A DNA stretch of 64,000 nucleotides from Sipunculus nudus. Its lineage: Eukaryota; Annelida; Sipuncula; Golfingiida; Sipunculidae. Below the pieces are notes generated by a model. That model saw only the letters and a list, made by a program, of their open reading frames with translations. It had not been told where the DNA came from and made no database searches. Shown piece by piece: positions 1 to 12,500 of this stretch (within the stretch, counting starts at the first letter, position 1; each line of letters opens with the position of its first letter). Both the position numbers and the translations under genes were made by a program. The stretch covers positions 7,117,900 to 7,181,899 of the forward strand of contig CM049322.1 of the NCBI GenBank assembly GCA_026874595.1, given 5' to 3'.

Positions 1-298
1 TGGTATTCGGGTCCAAATGGACCCCAAACATTGCAATTTCAAAGAAATTGATTTCAAAACAAGCAAAGGCATAATTGTATTTGACAAACTGGAAAAAAAA
101 TAGGAAAGAACTGCTTCAGTTCTTATTTATATTTGGTAATAAGAAACTCATCAAAAGTCTCAAAGGAAATGATAAATTAAACCAGTCTTCCAGTCATATA
201 TATCTGTAGCCTCACCGACACTCATCGCATTGTATGCTGAGGATAGAGTGATCTGCGCAGGCATGATTGTCACAGATGGTGCAGCATTGGCAGATTTT

Positions 299-321
299 CT
301 GTCTGTCTGTCTGTCTGTCTG
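299..321. repeat. CTGT microsatellite in array unit
   Basis: A run of CTGT tetranucleotides. The equivalent runs are at 10245-10268, 20203-20227 and 29041-29064. They differ slightly in length and interruption: copy 4 has TTTGT in the run, and copies 2 and 3 end in GTGG. Confidence 0.9.
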
Positions 322-907
322 GTCTTGGGTAGAGGTAGCAACGCGTTTTGGTTGGTGAACAACAAGCATGCTAAGGTCTATAAATGCTGATTTCACAGAT
401 TTCTGAATGGCCCGAGATTTTGCAAAGGTCTTACACTAGGACTTCAGGACAATCAGAAGTATCTTCAAAAGTAATTTCAGGACAATCGCTATGATCATCT
501 CCGTCATCTTCGCTCACATCAGATAATTCACCTTTGAAGGGTAAAAGTAGCGCCCATGAATTTTACTCATCGCCTTGAATATAATGTAGCTTGACTGATT
601 TCTAACTGTGCTTGAATTGAAATATAAAAGATATGCAAAATATAATATCCCTAAGTCGATAACAGCGTTAGAGATGTAGTATTTTTGAATGAAAGAGATA
701 AAAATTACACAATAATATTTTGTCGTGCATTGTTTCTCACTGGGATCCACTTGGACTCCAAGAGAATTTCTTTAAATACAGATCATAAGGTTCAACGGAA
801 CCACACTATCTTTAACCGTAATAACGACATCAAAGGTAAACCTATCTTTACTGCGTTTACCCTATCAAATAAATAAAGGTATCTACTCTAAAATAAAAAT
901 TCGAGAT

Positions 908-1237
908 ATGTTGGAAATCCTTGGACCCCCAAACGATCCGCTGGACTCTGACGTTATTTCCAGTCCAAGACCCAACCAGCCGGATCTCGATACCTTTCGT
1001 CACGTCTCTGCAAACTTCACTCCCCCGCCGGCCCAACTCGACCGCCCTCCATCTGTCTCGCTGAAAACGCCTGTGTCGACCGTGCGGGGCTGGTCTGCGA
1101 CTCTGCGTCTCACCATACTTCCAGATGCTGGTCTACGACTCTATGTCGCACCAGACTTTCCCCCATCCCGGGATGTCCGCTTTTCGGTCGGCTGGACGGT
1201 ATACTCACTCACTTCGCCCCCTGTGCGCTTGGTCTGA
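908..1237 (+). other. GC-richer island with a proline-rich ORF, doubtful as a gene
   Basis: An ATG-initiated frame of 109 codons lies in a patch clearly richer in C and G than its surroundings. Equivalent frames of 111 codons sit at 10859-11194, 20815-21150 and 29651-29986. The product would be proline- and serine-rich with no recognisable domain, signal peptide or membrane segment. By eye, copies 1 versus 2 differ by five amino-acid-changing and one silent substitution, and copies 1 versus 4 by about three changing and two silent. That is the opposite of purifying selection. A one-base length difference also alters the C-terminus of copy 1. The frame is probably fortuitous and kept open by low stop-codon density. 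The island could be a relic exon or a regulatory patch. Confidence 0.3.
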
Positions 1238-3383
1238 CGTAGTGGTCTCACCCGGGATAAAAAGTTATAAGAAATACACAAAATATTCATAACTCCTATG
1301 GCCTTTTAAAATACTTCGGCATGCATGTTATGAGGTTCTACTGCCTAGAAAGGTTCGTATCGGGAATGTTACATAATACCTCTTAACTTATGCTCGTTTT
1401 ACACACTTAAAGTCGAACATTTAGGTTAAGGATTTACGATACGTATTATCGGCAGTGAACGCGCCAAACGAAATAAAATTTGCAGTGTTACTTTTGATGC
1501 CGTTACAGTTGGGTGGCATCACTCACAATGTTTGTGATGCATCATATATTAATATTATTAGGAAAACCACGTATTTCCCTCAATTATAACTTGCACATGG
1601 AGTGATCGACAGCCCCGACTAAAACTATGCACTAATCATTTAAGCCCCCTTTAGCTTTAAAATACCTTATCACTAAAATTATACGCTACTGGGCACTTGG
1701 GATTACAAATACACTTACTTCTCGTAACCTCGAGTTAAATATTCTTAAATGAAGCGTTTAATGAACCCTCCTTTAAAAGTGTCTAATTTTAGTTTTTACA
1801 ATCTGTGAATTTTACAATTCATACTTTGAGATAAAAGTTAAAAGTCTAAGTATAACATTAACAAGAAAAAGAAGTGAGAACAACGTACGGGTCTCCAGCC
1901 CCAACCTTTCGATGGCACTCTAAGAAGCGCTCTCACGTGTGCGCGTTCGTCATGTGGCCAGGAACAGAATGAACAATGAATTTAACCCTGTACTGTAGTT
2001 AACGGAGTTTTATTTCTTTTTTTATCATCGGTAAAATATACTACATTTTTTTTTCTTTTATACATTGATTTGTTTTGTTAACAAATGTCCTATTCACTTT
2101 AATTTAGAGGTGTGAGTATGCAAGACTTTCAGCCAGTTTGTCTGACAGATAAAAAGAACCTGGGCATTCGCATATTTACCAGGGGGACAAGTATGATCTT
2201 AGTAAAACTCCTGATTCAGGAGTGAACACAGAGACTGCTTTACGGGTATGAGAACCTGAGCTGTTCAGGGTAATGGGTGATGCGCATTTTTCATCTGAAC
2301 TGTGAGGTTACTTATTATCAATCGTTGAAGAAAGTATAGCATGTAATGAAATGATGCAAGGACAATACCTTTAGATTTATCATATTTTGTGCTATGTGTC
2401 CTAAAGATTTCTGTTCACCTGTGTAAAAACATACTGCAGAGCCACATATCAACGTAAAAATGAACTTTTCATTATACATATAAATAAAGTCTCCTCGACA
2501 CTGTGTAGCACTGACGTTCAATTTCTTACCCTCACTTTATGACGTACATCTCATCCTCAACAGATATCAAGAACAAGTTGAAAGGCTACGTTATAGCAAA
2601 GTGAATGAATTATGTGATGAATGATTAAAAACTGCATGCTCCTGAAAAATAGGTGCGGGATTGATCAATCAGACAGAATCAGACAGAACAGAAACAACCA
2701 ACCTTGCTTTTTGAATTTCAATTCCTCCAAAACGAAGTGTAATTTAACTGCTCAGCTGTAGGTTACCTTGATCGCTTCAACCTGTTCATGATGCCTTTCT
2801 TTATACCTCTCTACCCTGTACCCAACTTTATCTATAATTTCCATTGTACACAAAACGATCTAAATCATGTAACACGAAAAAGAAATAGCCAATTAAAAAA
2901 AACTCGATCGATAAAACCGCCTTGCTGGCTTAGACTGGGTTACTATTTAAAATAATTTTTATTCTTTAATCGTATTCTATACCATTTATGCCGATGTAAA
3001 CTCTTGTTATATATACAATCCTGAATACAACTATAGTGTTAGCTTACTGATCTTCTCTTACGCATTCTAAACTTTGTTGATGAAATTCAAACTATGTTTT
3101 TGTATCAGAGCTCATGAACGCACAAATATTTGTGCAATTATTGATTGGACATCTAGAAACTGTTTTGATGGGTAACGAAACAATAACCCAGTCGGAACAC
3201 TGGGCGTTTAAGGAACAAGCTCAGAGCATCCAATCAGTCACCGATCGCACTACACTACGTGGCACTTATACCTTGTTAATCATATACAGCCGGCTTTTAT
3301 ACAAATTCCACTAACCACCTGTAAAGAAGCTCAGAGCTTCGAAATCTTGTGATTATAATAAACAGGTAATTTATACTAAAGCG

Positions 3384-3775
3384 TCCTTCACTGCGGTAGG
3401 ACGTAACCTAGCTGGTTAAGCTATGGACTTCGGTGCTAAAGGTCCCTGGCTCGTCTACTCCTTCGATGTTTACTTCTCCACCTAAGGGAGATTCAGATTC
3501 ACAATCAGGATTATCCAGTTCCCGTACGGATTCGTTCGTGTTCAAGGTGCGACCGCTAACACATCATGAGGTTCGGATCTGGCCTGAAATATGGGACACG
3601 ACCTACAGAAACTCTGCGATATGGCAGTTCCTCCTTTTCCAGTCGATCTGGTTTGACCTAAGCCTTGATGGCCTGCCATGATTGCTTGGTTGCCCATCTT
3701 CATCATAACTCTCCATAACGGCTTGGGTACTGCACACCTTGATTCATCCGGAAGATGAGTAGCGCCATACATGTG
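3384..3775 (+). mobile_element. tRNA-derived SINE in array copy 1
   Basis: Positions 3400-3475 resemble the head of a tRNA gene. CCTAG-TGGTTAAG matches the A-box and D-arm region, GGACT the anticodon stem, AAAGGTCCC the variable region and start of the T stem, and GGCTCG (3448-3453) a degenerate B box. The A box lacks a few bases and the B box has lost the usual TTCGA core, so it is not a working tRNA. A tRNA-unrelated, GC-richer body follows to about 3775. Boundaries and target-site duplications are uncertain. The insertion predates amplification of the array because every copy has it. Confidence 0.6.
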
Positions 3776-4450
3776 GCATTAAAGTACATATAACCTTGAC
3801 AATATCTATTGTAAACGTAACAATTATAATAATAATAATGATGATGTATATATGTCGATAACATATTTTTTCTATAGAAAGCCATGTACTTGTGAAATGG
3901 CAACATGAAAATAAGTTCACGCTTATTAAATAAATTATTTATACACAATTTATACGATTTGATAATTATAAAAATGATCCAATCATCAGAAACTATAACC
4001 ACATTCATACGCATAAAGAATGGACACTTTAACAAGTATTTTTGTGGGCAGAATTAAAAGCAACTACTCCAAATAATCCAATTGTATATGATTTACTATT
4101 TATTAGTTATAATATAAATAATAATATAAAAAAATAAATTACTTACAAATTTATTATGATAGTATGGACTATATGTATGATATATAAAATTATAAGTATT
4201 ACCAGGTTCAAAATAAATTCAATACTATCACATTTCAAAATGCTTTCTTGTAAAGTATATATATATATATACATATAATGTAATTTTAATTTATAAATTA
4301 ACGAGCATTTCATTAAATTGATTTGAATTTTTATGTTTGGAAAAGGCAAAATAAATGTATATAGGCAATTATAATGGGTGTTGGTGTATATATAGTAGGA
4401 TATTGGTTTTCCTTTTCCGGTAATTTATACAATTCTGGGGTAGTGGGCAT

Positions 4451-4780
4451 ATTGTAAGTACCAAACGCGTTGAAAATGAGCAACACCCTTAGTGCCAAAT
4501 ATGCAAAAGACGAGGGACATTGTAAGTGTCAAACGCGGAAGAAGACTAATATCCTGACTGCAAAACATTAAACAGATGAGGAACATTGTGTCACGCGTGG
4601 GTAAGATGAGCAATATCTTGAGTGTCAAACATGCACAAGGTGAGGCACATTGTTAGTGCTGAACATGTTGAAAATGAGCAACATCCTGAGTTTCAAACAT
4701 GGAAAGATCAGTCGCATTACGGGTGCCAAACCCGGTGAAGATAAGAAACATCCTGAGTGACAATCACTGAAGAAATGCAT
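4451..4780. repeat. Minisatellite, about 34 bp units, array copy 1
   Basis: About ten degenerate units of 30-34 bp. Most begin ATTGTAAGTG or ATCCTGAGTG, continue through a CAAACATG or CAAACGCG core, and end in GATGAGGAAC-like sequence. The two start types roughly alternate, so the underlying period may be a dimer of about 66-68 bp. Short antisense open frames across it are by-products of the period and are not treated as genes. Confidence 0.8.
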
Positions 4781-5082
4781 ATATCTTGTAACCAGATGTG
4801 AGCAGGATGTGTGAATTACACCCGTCAAGCACTGACAGAACCAAGGTCTGTGTAAGCTGAGATTTGAGATATTTGCGGAAAACATCAAAGAGTGTGCAAA
4901 TTAGTGTAAGCATGTTGACATATAAGGTTGATATATGCTTTCACTTTCATTTGTATATAAACAAATTAAGGCAGAAGAATGCGGGTGCAGCCAGTATTCA
5001 AGAAGGATTGTTTACATCTGTAGTTGATTATGAAAATGCCCTCAGTTTTTTTGCATACATATTGATCATGAGATGTTTCATC

Positions 5083-5475
5083 AGTTTCTGCAGACTGGTG
5101 GCGCCACCTGTATTTTTCGATTCTTTACGAATTGTTTTCTCTATTTTTGAGACCTTTAAAAATGTGAACATCTGTTAACGGGGCACAAATCGAAAAGACT
5201 GGACCTAGAATCTTCATTCTTGACACAGTGAGAGACCTATGAAAAGTCTCCATGGAAACCTGAAATTAGGTCTCTGTTCCCCATATCCTTTGAGCTATGG
5301 CACTCCAAAATACAGCTCAGAATAAAGGAAAATTTGATACAAAAGCTGTAGTATCTGAACAACTAATGCAGAGATCACCATGATTGTTTGCATGGATATT
5401 GACCATTAAGTAGTTTTATTAGTTTCTGCAGACTGGTGGCACCACCTGTATTTTAAGTTTACGCATTTTTCTCTA
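5083..5475. repeat. Pair of short direct repeats within the unit
   Basis: AGTTTCTGCAGACTGGTGGC starts at 5083 and again at 5421. In each case it is followed by a CCACCTGTATTTT-like stretch and a TTTTCTCTATTTTTGA stretch. The spacing is 338 bp. The pair is present in copies 1, 2 and 3; copy 4 ends before it. Confidence 0.75.
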
Positions 5476-5900
5476 TTTTTGAAATATATATAAATGCAGA
5501 CACAATCTTAGCCTGCTGGTTAATCTGTTTGATGCTTCAGTTGAATGGGTATATACTACCGTTCAGATGATAAAATTTCCTTTTTTGGGAATCTCTTCCC
5601 AGTCAGCTGAGCGTCATGACCCATGGGTCACTTGTTAGTGACTTGTTAGTAACCTGTTAGTTATGTTATAAAGCTATCCAAGGGCTTCATTTGTGCAAAT
5701 GGACGCTTGGCAGAGAGGAAAGGACAGAGGTCAACCAAAAATGAGGGCGCAGCAGTTCACATGTGACCCGATCATAATCCGGAATTTAAAAAAAAATTCC
5801 CCCAGTGGTTAGGGATGAGTTCTCCGTAAACCTATGCGGTGGCGGCGGCGGCTGAATGAAAACATGGTATCCGCAGAACTCTGTTTTGGCGGATACAGCT

Positions 5901-6370
5901 GTTTCTTCAGTGGTGAGATTAAAGTGGCGGCTATTTTTTTATTATATTAGTGACCGTTATAACAATAGTGGTTGCTCGACCCGGCCACTATTGAAATAAC
6001 GTTCACTATTGTAATAAATTTCATTATAGGTATAATTAATGACGTAAGAGTAGATAACAACGTTTGTAATACTATAATTCGCCAGCAGTTTACACCAAAA
6101 CACCAACATAAATCAAAGTGAACGATGATAGAATTGTTTCTTCAGTGGTGAGATAAAAGTGGCGGTTAGTTTTTATTACAATAGTGACCGTTTTTACAAT
6201 AGTGTTAGCTCGAACCGGTCACTAATGTAATAATGTTCACTATTGTAATAAATTTCGTTATTGCTAAAATTAATGATGTAAGAGTGGATTATAAAGTTTG
6301 GAATACTACAATTCTGCAGCATTTTAGACTTGAACACAAATTTAAAACCATGGTGGCATTTCAAGAATGT
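5901..6370. repeat. 235 bp direct duplication carrying hairpins, array copy 1
   Basis: GTTTCTTCAGTGGTGAGAT occurs at 5901 and 6136, and similarity continues for roughly 200 bp after each (AAGTGGCGG, then a hairpin, then AATTTC, then TTAATGA-GTAAGAGT). Each half contains one near-perfect stem-loop: arms 5949-5971 with 5985-6007 (20 of 23 positions pair) and arms 6172-6204 with 6220-6252 (29 of 33 pair). Confidence 0.85.
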
Positions 6371-6427
6371 CATTTGTTTGGAAGAATCTCGACGAATCTG
6401 GGAAAAATTTCCGCCTGCAACATCAAC

Positions 6428-6597
6428 CACTTTTGTAATAAAAAAAAATATTACAATAGTGGTCGGCTACCACTATTATAATAAATATTATAATAGTGAC
6501 CGTTATTACAATAGTGGTTGTCAAAAACTGGCCCTTACCAACCACTATTGTAATAATTTTTACAATAGTGAACGTTATTACAATAGTGGTTGCAACA
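6428..6597. repeat. Cluster of further CACTATTGTAATA-type inverted motifs, array copy 1
   Basis: The motif family that forms the stems at 5949-6252 continues in both orientations. A perfect 18 bp inverted pair is formed by 6503-6520 and 6539-6556 (CAACCACTATTGTAATAA and its complement). Further partial pairs lie around 6428-6497 and 6557-6594. No coding frame explains the motif. It could be remnants of a nested MITE or foldback element. Confidence 0.75.
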
Positions 6598-9500
6598 AGG
6601 CTTTTACCTTCGGGCCAGTTCGCCAACTATGTGTTCACGTCTGCTTTGTGAAGTATAACGTACACTTAGGCACTTAATGTAGAGATGACGCACCGTGAAA
6701 AGTAAAACATAAGACTCTGTAAATCCACGAACCCTATAATACCTAAATATTGGTTGACTTTTTTTCTAATTTAGTAAATGGCATTGTACTGTCTAGTGAA
6801 CTGTTAGGTAAAGTAGATGTGATTATGCTTTTTTAGATTGGGCATGACAGTCATTGCAAAGCATACACAAGATATTGCCATTTTTTTTTAACTGTTGATT
6901 AATTCATATAAGAATAATTTTTCGTCCAATCCGGTTCCAAGTTGTAGCTGTATATGACAGTGAACTCACACATAAAGAAAAACCATGTCATGAAACTTGG
7001 TTAACAGAACAAACTCGGTATTAAGAATATGACTTTCGCCAGTTTTGGGTCGGTGCCAGCAAATCAATCTTTGTATCACAGCAGTGGCCTGTTACGGTAG
7101 TTACAGGGTAAGGATATTTACACTAATTGTGCACTTTTATATATTTTTACCCGCTTTGGTTTTAGTTTATGCAGGTGTTAAGGCCAAGCCCTGGTAAATT
7201 CATATGAGAAGACATTTAAACCATGACATCGAGGCGTTACCCAACCATTAAACAGGCACACGTGTGGTGCCATATGCACAAGGACAAGAACGTCACAACG
7301 AAATGTATAACGCAAGTCATTGACTCTAAATAGGACCATCGTGACACAGGAAACGTCACTGATATTATGCATATTGTCTACACAGTTGTAGGGGGTGAAA
7401 GAGGTGCCTTCCAGTACTCAGTTGCGATAATAGCCTGGCATGAGATAAATATGATTTGTCCTACTTAACATCACATACAATATATAAATGCATATCCATC
7501 GGGATTCCTCGACTGCCTTTTACTTTAATAGTGTTTGCGCCTTCATGGGTAACAGGCCCCAGAATGACAAAAGGTCACAAATAGGCTTTTGGGTCAACGG
7601 TCTTTATGGTCGATGACCTGATTATTGTTGCATTGGCAATGAATCTTTCTGTTTATCTCCCATGCCATTCGATAAAACCACAGCTGGCATTTGTATCCTG
7701 TAGTCCCTTGACATTAACAATAAACATTGATTTAGTATGTAATTTCTCACGTGTTATCGAATTGTGAGCCTTTAGAATGTTGGTATAATTGCTGCATGTA
7801 TTATTATAGAATATTTTGCTGCATTCGAACTTAGTCGTATGCTCAATTTTGAATCGACTATTCATGTGTCATATGCCTGTGGAATTAGAGAATCTTAGGT
7901 TGGATGCTTTCAAAATGTGTCTTGTAAATGTGTCTCCGACTGGACGGACAAAGAAAAAAGGAACATGGCTATAGCTTACATAATTATAGTCAGTTCAGCT
8001 AAACATGAAGTGCGCACGGACACTGGACATGACTCAGTTCATGACGGATCCTTATTACATGTATTTTTATTTTGAATTTTTACCATCTCTCGTGTAATTA
8101 TTTTATTGTTTGCAAATTCAAATAATTTCCCAGAGTTCACAACTTTTCATGATTTGCAATTACCTTATTAGAATTTATTATACACAACTGCCAACAAATA
8201 GCTATTTCACTACAGATCTTGCCTCGCCCGAAGTTGGGCATATTTATCAATTGATTATGACAATAAATTAGGCATTAAATTCTGAACAGAAATAATGTGA
8301 CTTAAGATAATAATTGATAATTAAATTATTTCATGATAAGTAAGTATTCTTAATCGTTTGATCCTATTCCTGTTGAAAAAGGGGGTCAAATCCGTTGTAT
8401 CACAGAAAGACGTGAAAGGTAAGCATCCGCAGGTTTGGTTTCTACTAATTTGGAGCGTAATTTTGTGTATTTCTTTCCCTATATACCTACCTTACGTTCC
8501 ACTACCATACACATAAAAAATATATATATATATATACACATATCATCGGAATATGTAAATGAACTTTTTTTCAAAATTAGCATTATGAAGACTCAATATT
8601 CTAACATCATTTAATTTTGACCAAAGTGCTAGATTTTAAGTCTTGTGTGCTCTGGTTTAATAAACTCAAGCTTTGATATTAACCTTGGGTCTATAATATA
8701 GACTGCACTGCCAAGGTGTGAACAATGCCTGCTCGAATAGAGCAAGGAGAAACTTTCATCTTTCCCTGAACCATCATCAATGTTCAAAGCAGCTGATCAT
8801 TCTACTTCAACACCAAAGGAGTTAATCATTCCTGAAAGTCTAACATCTTGTCCTCTCACCAAATCACCAAGATTATGAGGAAGGTTCGAATTACCTTCCA
8901 GTTAAAATATAAACAGGAAGACTACACAGAATTAATGGAGCATGTATCACATATACAGAGAACAGTTTATTGTCCACCATGAATAACATATTGGTATGCT
9001 TACGTACTAGCTTTCATCATAATCGCCAGGACAATGTGCCATGTTTATACTTCAGCAGTGTAGGGTTACTTGAAAAGGAATTTCATTTTTAAATATACCA
9101 AAATGTATTACATGGTAGACAGTTTAGTTTTTGTGCTTTAGATTAATTTTGCCATTATTTAGTAGGTTTGATCACTGTAATGATGTCCATTTGTTCATCA
9201 CTTTATTTCAAGATAAAGGTTGTCTTACTAAACATTTTCAGATTCCAATCTGAACAACCAAAGTTGGTAGCGAGCAAAGAGTATGCAGTTCTCTGTTCCC
9301 TATGATCAGGAGGGTATGATTCTAGGATCCTGTAAACTGCACATGCATGCAGAACCACGCTGAAGATTTTGCCAAGCCATCCCCAGCACTATCTCCCAAT
9401 TTGCCTGGAAAAAATAGTTACACATAAAATAGACCAGTTGAATCTGGAAGTGTTTTCTTTTCTGATGTAATTCTCTATTTTAAGTGTCCTGACCAATTAT

Positions 9501-12500
9501 AAATATATCCTTGTAGTACAGCACCTGATGTAGTGATTATCTAAATACTATGTCCCCTACAGTCCAGCTCAGTGGCCATTAACCTTCATTAGTTAACGTC
9601 GGAAAACTTATCAACCCGTACACCTGTCCATCTGATACCCAGTAGTAATTGATGCATATTCAATGTATACTCAAAAATATCATAATTATTTGATTATTCA
9701 ATCGTTAATATAGGCTTTTTGGACTAATGTAAAACAGAAAATACAGCACACGAAAGAAAATACTTTATTTAAAGGCATATTTTTCAAGAAATACATAAAT
9801 TATTCTTCTTTGGAATTGTTTTCACTCAGTTTGTACAGGCTAGCATATCAGTACCACTTATTATTGAAATTCCAAATGGTGCCATATGAAAAAAGGACAA
9901 TATATCCAAATAAAAAAACCAGAGATTTTAACTTGGAATTATTAAAATTGGTATTCGGGTCCAAATGGACCCCAAATATTGCAATTTCAAAGAAATTGAT
10001 TTCAAACATGCAAAGGCATAATTGTATTTGACAACCTGGAATAAAAATAGGAAAGAACAGCTTCAGGTCTTATTTATATTTGGTAATAAGAAACTCATCA
10101 AAAGTCTCAAAGGAAATGATAAATTAAACCAGTCTTCCAGTCTTATATATCTGTAGCCTCACCGACACTCATCGCATTGTATGCTGAGGATAGAGTGATC
10201 TGCGCAGGCATGATTGTCACAGATGGTGCAGCTTGGCAGATTTTCTGTCTGTCTGTCTGTCTGTCTGTGGTCTTGGATAGAGGTAGCAACGCGTTTTGGT
10301 TGGTGATCAACAAGCATGCTAAGGTCTATAAATGCTGATTTCACAGATTTCTGAATGGCCCGAGATTTTGCAAAGGTCCCACACTAGGACTTCAGGACAA
10401 TCAGAAGTATCTTCAAAAGTAATTTCAGGACAATCGCTATGATCATCTCCGTCATCTTCGCCCACATCAGATAATTCACCTTTGAAGGGTAAAAGTAGCG
10501 CCCATGAATTTACTCATCGCCTTGAATATGATGTAGCTTGGCTGATTTCTAACTGTGCTTGAATTGAAATAAAAAAAAAAGATATGCAAAATATAATATC
10601 CCTAAGTCGATAACAGCGTTAGAGATGTAGTATTTTTGAATGAAAGAGATAAAAATTACACAATAATATTCTGTCGTGCATTGTTTCTCACTGGGATCCA
10701 CTTGGACCCCAAGAGAATTTCTTTAAATACAGATCATAAGGTTCAACGGAACCACACTATCTTTAACCGTAATAACGACATCAAAGATAAACCTATCTTT
10801 ACTGCGTTTACCCTATGAAATAAATAAAGGTATCTACTCTAAAATAAAAATTCGAGATATGTTGGAAATCCTTGGACCCCCAAACGATCCGCTGGAGTCT
10901 GACGCTATTTCCAGGCCAAGACCCAACCAGCCGGATCTCGATACCTTTCGTCACGTCTCTGCAAACTTCACTCCCCCGCCGGCCCAACTCGACCGCCCTC
11001 CATCTGTCTCGCTGAAAACGCCTGTGTCGACCGTGCGGGGCTGGTCTGCGGCTCTGCGTCTCACCATACTTCCAGATGCTGGTCTGCGACTCTATGTCGC
11101 ACCAGACTTTCCCCCATCCCGGGATGTCCGCTTTTCGGTCAGCTGGACGGTATACTCACTCACTTCGCCCCCTGTGCGCTTGGCCTTGACGTAGTGGTCT
11201 CACCCGGGATAAAAAGTTATAAGAAATACACAAAATATTCATAATTCCTATGGCCTTTTAAAATACTTCGGCATGCATGTTATGAGGTTCTACTGCCTAG
11301 AAAGGTTCGTATCGGGAATGTTACATAATACCTCTAAACTTATGCTCGTTTTACTCTCTTAAAGTCGAACATTTAGGTTAAGGATTTACGTTACGTATTA
11401 ACGGCAGTGAACGCGCCAAACGAAATAAAATTTGCAGTGTTACTTTTGATGCCGTTACAGTTGGGTGGCATCACTCACAATCCTTGTGATGCATCATATA
11501 TTAATATTATTGGGAAAACCACGTATTTCCCTCAATTATAACTTGCACATGGAGTGATGGACAGCCCCGACTAAAACTATGCACTAATCATTTAAGCCCC
11601 CTTTAGCTTTACAATACCTTATCACTAAAATTATACGCTACTGTGCACTTGGGATTACAAATACACTTACTTCTCGTAACCTCGAGTTAACTATTCTTAA
11701 ATAAAGCGTTTAATGAACCCTCCTTTAAAAGCGTCTAATTTTAGTTTTTACAATCTGTGAATTTTACAATTCATACTTTGAGATAAAAGTTAAAAGTCTA
11801 AGTATAACATTAACAAGAAAAAGAAGTGAGAACAACGTACGGGTCTCCAGCCCCAACCTTTCGATGGCAATCTAAGAAGCCGCTCTCACGTGTGCGCGTT
11901 CGGCATGTGGCCAGGAACAGAATGAACAATGAATTTAACCCTGTACTGTAGTTAACGGAGGTTTATTTCTTTTTTTATCATCAGTAAAATATACTACATT
12001 TTTTCTTTTATACATTGATTTGTTTTGTTAACAAATGTCCTATTCACTTTAATTTAGAGGTGTGAGTATGCAAGACTTTCAGCCAGTTTGTCTGACAGAT
12101 AAAAAGTATCTGGGCATTCGCATATTTACCAGGGGGACAAGTATGATCTTAGGAAAACTCCTGATTCAGGAGTGAACACAGAGACTGCTTTACGGGTATG
12201 AGAACCTGAGCTGTTCAGGGTAATGGGCGATGCGCATTTTCCATCTGAACTGTGAGGTTACTTATTATCAATCGTTGAAGAAAGTATAGCATGTAATGAA
12301 ATGATGCAAGGACAATATCTTTAGATTTATCATATCTTGTGCTATGTGTCCTAAAGATTTCTGTTCACCTGTGTAAAAACATACTGCAGAGCCACATATC
12401 AACGTATAAATGAACTTTTCATTATACATATAAATAAAGTCTCCTCGACACTGCGTAGCACTGACATTCAATTTCTTACCCTCACTTTATGACGTACGTC

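Larger units (their letters stand above)
1..9948. repeat. Tandem array unit, copy 1 (about 9.95 kb)
   Basis: The first bases of the window recur at 9949, 19908 and 28744, and the intervening sequence follows in the same order with scattered substitutions and small indels. This copy starts where the window starts, so the unit's true phase and the array's left end are unknown. In order it holds a CTGT microsatellite, a GC-richer island, a tRNA-headed SINE, a 34 bp minisatellite, a 235 bp duplication with hairpins, and AT-rich sequence. No protein family is recognisable in any frame; open frames longer than 60 codons are short, overlap on both strands and are not preserved in all copies. Stretches 1238-3383, 6600-8500 and 8540-9948 hold nothing I can name. 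Confidence 0.95.

Noticed and set aside
908-1237. Conserved proline-rich protein gene of the array
   Set aside because: Changes between copies are mostly non-synonymous and the C-terminus shifts by an indel. It is reported only as a doubtful ORF.
3400-3475. Functional tRNA gene
   Set aside because: The A box is shortened, the B box lacks the TTCGA core and the acceptor stem does not pair. It reads as a SINE head.
4625-4888. Antisense ORF of 87 codons across the minisatellite
   Set aside because: The frame follows the 34 bp period and is lost in copy 3. It is a by-product of the repeat.
6330-6677. 115-codon ORF across the hairpin cluster
   Set aside because: Its low-complexity Tyr/Asn-rich product (YYNSDRYYNSG) comes from the repeated word. 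Overlapping frames on the other strand are equally open.
9300-9420. Minus-strand exon after a pyrimidine tract and AG in the array unit
   Set aside because: The frame is short, ends quickly and encodes nothing recognisable; there is no partner splice site.
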